NCBI GenBank assembly: GCA_964589725.1
Contig: CAZPUJ010000783.1
Span: 1 to 12,104, forward strand
Source: CAYSHJ01 sp964589725
GTDB taxonomy: Bacteria > Planctomycetota > Planctomycetia > Planctomycetales > Planctomycetaceae
DNA length: 12,104 nucleotides
Direction: 5' to 3'
Part shown: positions 7,429 to 12,104 of the stretch, piece by piece
Position numbering within the stretch: the stretch's first letter is position 1
Layout of the letters: each line of letters starts with the position of its first letter
Translations under genes and position numbers: made by a program
Notes under the pieces: model-generated
Database searches by the model: none
The model's input: the letters and a program-made list of their open reading frames with translations, nothing else
Told to the model about the DNA's origin: nothing

Positions 7429-7680
7429 GTGAGATCACGGACGGTCATTGTCCGTCGTTTGAAACTTTGTTCCAGTCCCGCGACTTTCGTGGAGCACCTT
7501 TCCAACGTGCTCGAACCGAAAACGACGAGGTACGTTGGAGATGTGCCTGATGTCGACGAGGACGACGAAGTCGGTTGGGAAGATTTTTCCAAAAAGTGTG
7601 TCGTTTTCGTTTGCCACGGTTGCGGAATGGCGGTATGGTGTCGCCCAACTGAGTGGGGTTCATGCCCAAATGATCTTTGA
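7429..7680 (+). CDS. Doubtful small cysteine-rich ORF (possible zinc-ribbon end)
   Basis: An 83-residue frame starts with GTG at 7429 and ends 43 bp before the MraZ-family gene. I do not recognise it. The N-terminal third is basic and looks poorly like protein. The second half has an acidic stretch (DVDEDDEVGWEDF, residues 41-53) and then five cysteines at 57, 62, 65, 71 and 79 (VCHGCGMAVWCRP, GSCPN), spaced like a degenerate zinc ribbon. A second plus-strand frame (ATG at 7395, stop 7548-7550, 51 residues, includes FETLFQSRDFRGAPF) overlaps its start, so a longer gene broken by a frameshift is possible. No Shine-Dalgarno is seen. If this is not a gene, 7232-7723 is a 492-bp non-coding stretch containing the AT-rich repeat and the probable mraZ control region. 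Confidence 0.3.
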   Translation: MRSRTVIVRRLKLCSSPATFVEHLSNVLEPKTTRYVGDVPDVDEDDEVGWEDFSKKCVVFVCHGCGMAVWCRPTEWGSCPNDL

Positions 7681-7711
7681 AAATTGATTGAATATGGGTT
7701 TCTAGCCCAAT
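7654..7711. promoter_or_regulatory. Paired TGGG...GCCCA boxes before the MraZ-family gene (candidate operator)
   Basis: Two similar 17-base sites, tggggttcatgcccaaa (7654-7670) and tgggtttctagcccaat (7695-7711), match at 13 positions and are each close to palindromic (TGGG, 7-base gap, CCCA). They lie just upstream of the ATG at 7724. Known MraZ proteins bind repeated TGGG-type boxes in front of their own gene, though classically as direct repeats. Autoregulation is therefore an inference. Confidence 0.35.
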
Positions 7712-7723
7712 ACGATCACTGCC

Positions 7724-8206
7724 ATGTCGCTCGACCATTTCATCACTGGCGAAGTGAAGCGAACCATTGATGACCGCTTCCGCATCACGCTCCCGCCCGA
7801 AATGGCGGAAGCCGTTTCGGACTCGGAGGGGAATTGCATCCTCGCCAAGGAACGTGCCGGTTGCCTGAGTTTGTGGAGGTCATCTGAATGGCAAAAGAGG
7901 CTCGACGACGGCGTCACGCTGATTAAACAGAAGATCCATTCGGGACGCATGGAGTCGCGTTGGAGCCAAGTCCAGCGACTCGGCCGTCTGCTTTCCACGC
8001 GCTCCCGTACGGTGACGCTGGCGAATCGCTCACGGTTGTTAATCCCTGAGGGCTTCCGCGAGTTCCTTGATGTGCCCGTCAATCAAGAGGTCATGGTTGT
8101 CGGGGCGGCGATCTGCGTGGAGGTTTGGAATCCGACCGCGTGGCTTGAAACATTGCGTCACGACATGCCGGAATTCGGGCCGCTTTTCACCGATCTGTCG
8201 TCGTGA
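7724..8206 (+). CDS. mraZ: MraZ-family transcriptional regulator (stand-alone)
   Basis: The protein has 160 residues, slightly longer than typical MraZ (about 140-150). It carries two SpoVT/AbrB-like MraZ repeats. The first has D16-x3-R20-x3-P24 (DDRFRITLP); the second is NRSRLLIPEGFREFL at 101-115, with alanine where the first repeat has its motif aspartate, followed by EVMVVGAAICVEVWNPTAW at 122-140. MraZ proteins form ring-shaped oligomers that bind repeated TGGG boxes and repress the division/cell-wall (dcw) operon. Here no rsmH, ftsL or mur gene follows. Downstream is a gene-free stretch with inverted repeats, so its targets are elsewhere, or only itself. The N-terminus MSLDHFITGE fits the family start; no Shine-Dalgarno is apparent. 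The family call is firm, but orthology to the dcw regulator is less sure. Confidence 0.85.
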   Translation: MSLDHFITGEVKRTIDDRFRITLPPEMAEAVSDSEGNCILAKERAGCLSLWRSSEWQKRLDDGVTLIKQKIHSGRMESRWSQVQRLGRLLSTRSRTVTLANRSRLLIPEGFREFLDVPVNQEVMVVGAAICVEVWNPTAWLETLRHDMPEFGPLFTDLSS

Positions 8207-8218
8207 ATTCGCCAGCCC

Positions 8219-8278
8219 CGTGTTCCGCCTGCGAGCATGGTCAAGGAGGACCGCCTTAACGTTCGCAGGCGGAACACG
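8219..8278. repeat. Inverted repeat with 16-base perfect arms just after mraZ
   Basis: The arm cgtgttccgcctgcga (8219-8234) is exactly complementary to 8263-8278. The 28-base loop contains a smaller imperfect stem (aaggagg against ccgcctt). There is no T-run after it, so it is not a textbook terminator. It starts 12 bp after the mraZ stop codon. A palindromic dispersed repeat or a 3'-end hairpin are both possible. Confidence 0.8.
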
Positions 8279-8320
8279 TGCCTGGCAAAACGAATTTGAA
8301 ACCCACACGGGCAACCACCT

Positions 8321-8450
8321 CGCATGCCCGGTTCGAGAATGAAGCGATGACTCACTTAGTCGCTTAATCCCGCTCACCCCGAGTGAGCCTCCAAGGCACC
8401 ACGGATGGCTCATCAGGCAGGGATGCCGCTTATTCTCGACCGGGCATGCG
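8321..8450. repeat. 130-bp inverted-repeat element with internal hairpins
   Basis: The outer arms are cgcatgcccggttcgagaat plus gaagcg (8321-8346) and the near-perfect complement at 8427-8450, differing by two extra bases in the left arm. Inside are further stems: gact/agtc (8349-8352, 8358-8361), gctcac/gtgagc (8372-8377, 8383-8388) and a possible short ggca/tgcc stem. On the plus strand it is followed at once by cctttttg (8450-8457), so it could end plus-strand transcription from mraZ. The multi-branched layout would also suit a structured RNA or a small palindromic mobile element. No tRNA or tmRNA pattern fits. Confidence 0.6.
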
Positions 8451-8484
8451 CCTTTTTGTGCTCGTACTTCCACCTTCGCTCGTA

Positions 8485-8591
8485 CCCAAGCTCTGCTTGG
8501 GCACGCCTGTCTTCCAGGCTTTGCTTGGCGCACCCGGCGTGCGACCCGCGAAGCGGAGCTTCGGGAAAGCATTCCCAAGCGGAGCTTGGGA
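8485..8591. repeat. Cluster of short hairpins with core aagcNgagctt
   Basis: Three perfect stems lie in a row. cccaagc-tct-gcttggg is at 8485-8501. cgaagc-gga-gcttcg is at 8549-8564. tcccaagc-gga-gcttggga is at 8573-8591. The first and third are the same element apart from the loop. This is the pattern of a dispersed extragenic palindromic repeat. Function is unknown. Confidence 0.7.
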
Positions 8592-8748
8592 TCGAGTGTT
8601 ACGAGCGAACTCATGCGAACGCGCCGACAACCTTCTCAACAACCGACCGCGAGCCTGCCGCGGATACCGCACCCCCGCCGAAGTCTTCTCCGGAAAAGCT
8701 CATCTCCCCGATTGCGATTCAGAGTGATGACCGCCACGATTCACAACC

Positions 8749-9900
8749 ATGTCGGCACTATCAATCGTTTTCAGTGGCATGATTGCCGGCGATCCGTATC
8801 AGGGGGGCGCGACGTGGGCCGTCCTGCAGTACGTGCTCGGCTTGCGCGAACTGGGGCATCGGGTGTTGCTGGTCGAACCGATCAAGCCCGCATCTATTCA
8901 ACCGGCGGGCGCCGCGCTCGCGGATTCGATCAACGCCCGTTACTTTCGCCAGGTCGTCTCGGAGTTTGGATTGGAGGACGAGGCGGCGTTGCTGTTGGCT
9001 GACTCGCGCACAACGGTCGCCCTGTCGTACGAGCGGCTGAGCGAGATCACTCGACAGGCCGATCTGCTGGTCAACATCTCCGGCATGCTGACTGACGAGA
9101 GATTGCTCAGCCCAATCCCAGTCCGTGCGTACCTTGATTTGGATCCGGCATTCATACAGTTGTGGCACGCACAGGGAATCGACATGCGGTTCGGCGGTCA
9201 CACGCATTTCGTCACAATCGGCTGCGCCATCGGAAAGTCCGACTGCCCGGTTCCCACCTGCGGAGTGTCGTGGATTCAGACGCTGCAGCCGATCGTGCTT
9301 CGTCACTGGCCAGTCGCCGGTCCGATCACGCACGGCGGGTTGACCACGATCGCGAACTGGCGTGGCTACGGGTCGGTCGAACACGAAGGAGTTCACTACG
9401 GTCAGAAGGTCCATTCGCTGCGGCGGTTCTTTGATCTACCGTCTCGGACTCCGGAACAATTCCTTGTCGCGCTGGCGATTCATCCTGGCGAAGTGGCGGA
9501 CATCGCCGAACTGGATCGCTTCGGCTGGCGGCGGCTCGACCCGGCGCAGGTGGCCGGGACGCCGCGGGCTTACCAAGACTTCATTCAAGGCTCGAAGGCC
9601 GAATTCGGGATTGCCAAGAGTGGTTATGTGTTGTCGCGCTGCGGTTGGTTCAGCGACCGCAGTGTCTGCTACCTGGCGTCGGGGCGGCCCGTGATTGCTC
9701 AAGACACCGGCTTCGAGCCTTACGTTCCGGCCGGTGCCGGCCTGTTCGCCTTCGAGACCGCCGAGGATGTGCTGGCGGCGATCGACGCAATCAATGGCGA
9801 CTACGAAAAGCAGCGCCGAGCCGCACGCGACTTGGCCGAGGAGTATTTCGATTCAAACAAAGTCCTCACCCGCCTTTTGTCACTGATGGGCGTCGCGTAG
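8749..9900 (+). CDS. Glycosyltransferase (GT-B-like, family unassigned)
   Basis: The protein has 383 residues from the ATG at 8749. No Shine-Dalgarno is seen. An upstream ATG at 8727 is in another frame. The N-terminal half opens like a GT-B acceptor domain: hydrophobic strand LSIVFSGMIAGDP, then the glycine-rich GGATWAVLQYVLGLRELGHRVLLVEP at 19-44. The C-terminal half carries the donor-side signature: AEFGIAKSGYVLSRCGWFSDRS (284-305), YLASGRPVIAQDTGFEPYVPAG (308-329) and GLFAFETAEDVLAAI (331-345), which is how nucleotide-sugar glycosyltransferases of the GT1/GT4 type end. There is no signal peptide or membrane segment, so it is cytosolic or membrane-peripheral. It probably moves a sugar from a nucleotide donor to an unknown acceptor. 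The kinase gene starts 88 bp downstream on the same strand, and the two are likely a functional pair. Confidence 0.82.
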   Translation: MSALSIVFSGMIAGDPYQGGATWAVLQYVLGLRELGHRVLLVEPIKPASIQPAGAALADSINARYFRQVVSEFGLEDEAALLLADSRTTVALSYERLSEITRQADLLVNISGMLTDERLLSPIPVRAYLDLDPAFIQLWHAQGIDMRFGGHTHFVTIGCAIGKSDCPVPTCGVSWIQTLQPIVLRHWPVAGPITHGGLTTIANWRGYGSVEHEGVHYGQKVHSLRRFFDLPSRTPEQFLVALAIHPGEVADIAELDRFGWRRLDPAQVAGTPRAYQDFIQGSKAEFGIAKSGYVLSRCGWFSDRSVCYLASGRPVIAQDTGFEPYVPAGAGLFAFETAEDVLAAIDAINGDYEKQRRAARDLAEEYFDSNKVLTRLLSLMGVA

Positions 9901-9975
9901 AGTTGCTGCAAAACAGACGCCAGAGGAGATGGCCCGGTGAATGAATGAACGCCGAGGGGGAGAGGGAGCAAGGTT

Positions 9976-9981
9976 GCGGAG
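9976..9981 (+). promoter_or_regulatory. Shine-Dalgarno deciding a GTG start
   Basis: gcggag lies 7 bases before the GTG at 9989. An in-frame TGA at 9983-9985 rules out any longer version, so the phosphotransferase gene must start at this GTG or later. Confidence 0.5.
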
Positions 9982-9988
9982 TTGAAAC

Positions 9989-11020
9989 GTGATCGATGCG
10001 TGTCGCCAAGTCGAGCTCTCGGATTTGCAGCAAGCTTTGGCGGAGATCTTTTCCGCTCGTCAATCTCCTCCGCGCCACCTGGTTCGCTTGGAACGTGAGC
10101 CGTCGGTTTACAGTTCCAGCTTTCCGCTTGAAGAACTGACCGTTTGGTTTGAGGATGGCGAGCAACTCAAGCTGATCTTCAAAAACTTGAATCCGGGAGC
10201 GTTGCCGGCGGCGGCGCGTGCCGCGAAGCCCGGTTTTCTGGATGATCCGCTCCGGGAGATGGAGCTGTATCGCAGCACGCTTGATTCTGGACAATTGGGA
10301 ACCGCCGCCTGTTACGGCACCGTCGTCGATGCCGAGGCCGAGCGATACTGGCTCTTCCTGGAAAAGGTTGTCGGACGTGAGCTGTACCAAGTCGGCGAAT
10401 TCGAGATTTGGCGTCAGACGGCGCGGTGGCTGGTTCAACTGCACAGTCGCTTTGCCGCCCCCGACTGCTTGCCGCCGGCAGCCGCTGCGCGGCTGATCCG
10501 CCACGACGCTCCGTACTACGAGCGTTGGTTGGAGCGAGCCATTTCCTTTCGAACCGACGCCAGGGAATGTGGGCAGAGCGAGGAAAGCCAATTCCTACGA
10601 GAGCTGGCGAGTTGCTACCCACGGCTGGTCCGCGAGCTGACCTCACTGCCAGTCGTGCTCATTCATGGCGAGTTCTATGCGTCGAACGTGATTGTGCAGG
10701 GGACGCCGCCGGCGCTCCGCGTGTGTCCCGTCGACTGGGAGCGTGCCGCACTGGGACCGGGACTGGTCGATCTCGCGGCTCTGGTGGCAGGAAAGTGGAC
10801 CGAATCGCAGAAGCGGGATTTGGCGATGGAATACCATGCCGAACTGGGATCGATTGGCATCCGCGCGCCGCAACTCGAAGAATTCCTGCGCGGGCTACAT
10901 CTCTGCCGATTGCACTTGGCCGTGCAATGGCTGGGATGGTCAGGGCAGTGGACGCCTCCGCTGGAACATCGGCAGGACTGGTTCGCGGAGGCTCGTTGCG
11001 CCGCGCGCGCTCTCGCCTGA
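9989..11020 (+). CDS. Aminoglycoside-phosphotransferase (APH) fold kinase
   Basis: The protein has 343 residues from a GTG start. It has the APH/choline-kinase layout: a small N-terminal lobe with a possible ATP lysine in LKLIFKNL (Lys61 or Lys65), the hinge WLFLEKVVGREL at 121-132, the catalytic loop IHGEFYASNVIV at 225-236 and the metal-binding DWERAALGPGLVDLAAL at 249-265. The catalytic loop normally reads HGDxxxxN. Here Asp is replaced by Glu228, with Asn233 kept, and Asp249 is the expected metal ligand. The HGE variant recurs in APH-like enzymes that are not drug-resistance proteins, so this is more likely a small-molecule or sugar kinase than a resistance gene. It follows a glycosyltransferase, so a sugar or glycoside substrate is a reasonable guess. 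The loss of the usual aspartate also leaves room for a weakly active or binding-only protein. Confidence 0.85.
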   Translation: MIDACRQVELSDLQQALAEIFSARQSPPRHLVRLEREPSVYSSSFPLEELTVWFEDGEQLKLIFKNLNPGALPAAARAAKPGFLDDPLREMELYRSTLDSGQLGTAACYGTVVDAEAERYWLFLEKVVGRELYQVGEFEIWRQTARWLVQLHSRFAAPDCLPPAAAARLIRHDAPYYERWLERAISFRTDARECGQSEESQFLRELASCYPRLVRELTSLPVVLIHGEFYASNVIVQGTPPALRVCPVDWERAALGPGLVDLAALVAGKWTESQKRDLAMEYHAELGSIGIRAPQLEEFLRGLHLCRLHLAVQWLGWSGQWTPPLEHRQDWFAEARCAARALA

Positions 11021-11101
11021 ATGCCTGTTTCTCAGAGCGTGCCGGTTCAGCGTGAATTGGCGTGTTGCGGAATCCAGTTGCCCGCTCGGCATTCTTTGAT
11101 G

Positions 11102-11128
11102 GCACAAATTGTTTCTCGGGATTTGTGC
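11102..11128 (+). promoter_or_regulatory. Hairpin upstream of the sigma-factor gene (candidate control element)
   Basis: gcacaaat (11102-11109) pairs exactly with atttgtgc (11121-11128) around an 11-base loop. It lies 65 bp before the sigma-factor start in a 173-bp intergenic stretch without another gene. It could be an operator or a leader hairpin. I see no clear -35/-10 pair. Confidence 0.3.
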
Positions 11129-11193
11129 GACACCTCGCCACGTCTCACGACAATTCATTTTGAGTACGTTCGCCTAAACCAACGAGAAGCCTC

Positions 11194-11811
11194 TTGCTGG
11201 ACGAGCACGACCAACTTGCCGTGATCCGCGGATTGCAGGACGGCAGCCGAGATGCGTGGACTGCGCTGTACGACGGATACAGCGCGGATGTCTGGCGGTA
11301 TGTCGCTCGGTTGGTGGGCGGGCAATCGAGCGAGATCGCGGATGTTGTCCAAGAAGCGTTCTTGGCGGCGGCCCGTTCAGCACGGCAGTTCGATGTCAGT
11401 CGCGGCTCATTGTGGAGCTGGCTGGCGGGGATCGCTCATCACCAAGCGGCGTCCCATTGGAGACAAAGTGGAAAGTCCGAACGGCTCCGAGTGCTCGCAG
11501 AGACGGGAGCCATCGAACTGCGACAGTGCTGGGAGGGAACCGCATCGGCAGACGACTTTTGGGAGCAGCGCGAACTGGCGGACCTCGTTCGCGAAATCTT
11601 GTCCGAACTTTCGCCTGACTACTCGGCCTTGCTGACCGCGAAATACCTCGACAACCAAACCTTGGAGGATATGGCTCGCCGCTTCGGCGGGTCCGTCGAA
11701 GCGATCAAATCGAAACTGGCCCGCGCCCGGTGGGAGTTCCGGCACAAGTTTGAATCACTGACTCGCGAACCGACCCCGACGGTCACTCAGTCGCGGAACT
11801 CGAACCCATGA
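11194..11811 (+). CDS. ECF-type RNA polymerase sigma factor
   Basis: The protein has 205 residues from a TTG at 11194; GTG at 11221 is the other possible start, and an in-frame TGA at 11161 limits extension. Region 2 spans about 23-92, with the core-binding segment EIADVVQEAFLAAARS at 47-62 and the -10-binding part GSLWSWLAGIAHHQAASHWR at 71-90. A short linker follows. Region 4 spans about 132-187 (ILSELSPDYSALLTAKYLDNQTLEDMARRFGGSVEAIKSKLARARWEF), the -35-binding helix-turn-helix. There is no region 3, as expected for ECF (group 4) sigma factors. The stop codon overlaps the ATG of the next gene (ATGA), which argues for a co-translated regulatory partner. Such factors steer RNA polymerase to stress or envelope genes; the signal here is unknown. 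Confidence 0.94.
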   Translation: MLDEHDQLAVIRGLQDGSRDAWTALYDGYSADVWRYVARLVGGQSSEIADVVQEAFLAAARSARQFDVSRGSLWSWLAGIAHHQAASHWRQSGKSERLRVLAETGAIELRQCWEGTASADDFWEQRELADLVREILSELSPDYSALLTAKYLDNQTLEDMARRFGGSVEAIKSKLARARWEFRHKFESLTREPTPTVTQSRNSNP

Positions 11812-12104
11812 CACCGAACAACGCTCATGACCGAGACGAAGAACGGCTCGCACAACTGCTACGAACCGTAGATGCCGACGTTCCCGCGCCGGATCGCGAA
11901 CGGCTCGCCGCACTGCGCGAGCAATCCACCGAACTGTTCGCCGTTGCGGACGCGTCTCGCGTCCGAGCCGATTCAACTTTTCCCAATCTGGCGAGCGGAG
12001 CGGCGTCAGCCCCCCGGTCCAATCACGAAACGCCAATCCACCGGGGGGCTGACGCCACCCCGCTCGCCACGTCATCCGCACAACGGAGTTCTCCGATGCT
12101 CACC
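11808..12104 (+). CDS. Probable anti-sigma or sigma-linked protein, N-terminal part only
   Basis: The ATG at 11808 overlaps the sigma-factor stop (ATGA), and the frame is open to the window end: 99 residues, C-terminus missing. The first 45 residues are charged and helical (DRDEERLAQLLRTVDADV, then DRERLAALREQSTELF), similar in character to the N-terminal regions of proteins encoded next to planctomycete ECF sigma factors. No membrane segment is reached inside the window, and no zinc anti-sigma HxxxCxxC motif is present in the visible part. Residues from about 47 to 88 are encoded almost wholly by two palindromes and read as low-complexity Ala/Ser/Pro/Thr sequence, so they are probably an inserted linker. 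The role as sigma-factor partner is inferred from position, not from a recognised domain. Confidence 0.65.
   Translation, partial: MTPNNAHDRDEERLAQLLRTVDADVPAPDRERLAALREQSTELFAVADASRVRADSTFPNLASGAASAPRSNHETPIHRGADATPLATSSAQRSSPMLT
11947..11965. repeat. Small palindrome inside the sigma-linked gene
   Basis: cggacgcg (11947-11954) and cgcgtccg (11958-11965) form a perfect 8-base stem around tct. It encodes residues 47-53 in frame. The design (perfect arms, 3-base loop) matches the hairpins at 549-573 and 8485-8591. Confidence 0.65.
11989..12069. repeat. Long inverted repeat inside the sigma-linked gene
   Basis: The arms are 30 bases each (11989-12018 and 12040-12069), with 28 of 30 positions complementary and a 21-base loop. 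The arm core is ggcgtcagccccccggt. It is translated without interruption as residues 61-88 of the partial protein. It looks like a palindromic mobile repeat carried within a coding region. Confidence 0.85.

Larger units (their letters stand above)
8207..8748. other. Gene-free stretch rich in inverted repeats
   Basis: I see no convincing gene in these 542 bp. Frames that cross it are arginine/serine-rich shadows. The region is made of three successive structured modules, listed separately: an inverted repeat at 8219-8278, a long inverted repeat enclosing smaller hairpins at 8321-8450, and a run of short hairpins at 8485-8591. The last 150 bases have no structure I can name and must hold whatever leader or promoter serves the glycosyltransferase. 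Confidence 0.7.

Noticed and set aside
7548..7550. TGA in the 7395 frame as a selenocysteine codon, given selA next door
   Set aside because: The downstream reading is arginine-rich shadow sequence and no SECIS-like hairpin directly follows.
8321..8450. Hammerhead-like CTGATGA on the minus strand and a GGTTCGA T-loop-like string
   Set aside because: The hammerhead needs GAAA after stem II and a matching stem III, which are absent. No acceptor stem or anticodon arm supports a tRNA or tmRNA.
8039..8614. 191-residue minus-strand open frame over the end of mraZ and the repeat region
   Set aside because: Composed of the mraZ antisense and translated hairpin repeats; no protein character.
9866..10591. 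241-residue minus-strand open frame
   Set aside because: Antisense to the end of the glycosyltransferase and to the kinase; no motif, no start signal.
11021..11224. 67-residue plus-strand frame starting right after the kinase stop
   Set aside because: It has no recognisable motif, overlaps the sigma-factor start, and a hairpin occupies its middle; treated as intergenic DNA.

Overview
The window looks like a piece of a Planctomycetota chromosome. The strongest evidence is the first gene, which encodes a PSCyt1/PSCyt2/PSD1 (DUF1549/DUF1553) protein with two CxxCH motifs, a family largely confined to this phylum and its relatives. Two genes with the 3-keto-disaccharide hydrolase domain (DUF1080), moderately high GC, weak or absent Shine-Dalgarno sequences on several genes, and many short palindromic repeats fit the same picture. 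No tRNA, rRNA, CRISPR array, insertion sequence or phage gene was seen.

Layout. Positions 1-7231 hold five genes, all on the minus strand. In transcription order they are: selA (5807-7231, selenocysteine synthase); a secreted DUF1080 protein broken by a 4-base tandem duplication (4651-5649); a PduO-type cobalamin adenosyltransferase (3945-4520); a secreted two-domain DUF1080 plus alpha/beta-hydrolase protein (2365-3933), translated right behind the adenosyltransferase; and the PSCyt/PSD1 protein (start at 2223, C-terminus beyond the window). A divergent region (7232-7428) with AT-rich repeats separates these from the plus-strand genes. Those are a doubtful small cysteine-rich ORF (7429-7680), an MraZ-family regulator away from any cell-division cluster (7724-8206), a 542-bp gene-free stretch full of hairpins and inverted repeats (8207-8748), a glycosyltransferase (8749-9900), an aminoglycoside-phosphotransferase-fold kinase (9989-11020), an ECF sigma factor (11194-11811) and, overlapping its stop codon, the start of a probable anti-sigma protein (11808 to the window end).

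How the genes may work together. The two DUF1080 proteins and the PSCyt protein are all predicted to be exported, which fits the extracellular or periplasmic polysaccharide breakdown typical of planctomycetes. The glycosyltransferase and kinase form a likely two-gene unit acting on an unknown sugar-containing substrate. The sigma factor and the downstream protein look like a regulator and its partner. SelA and the adenosyltransferase are housekeeping cofactor genes with no evident link to the rest.

The most unusual feature is the density of palindromic elements of several sequence families. At least three lie in frame inside open reading frames: one in the PSD1 domain at 549-573, and two in the probable anti-sigma gene at 11947-11965 and 11989-12069. 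Others fill intergenic DNA. The second notable point is the single, easily located frameshift in the DUF1080 gene.
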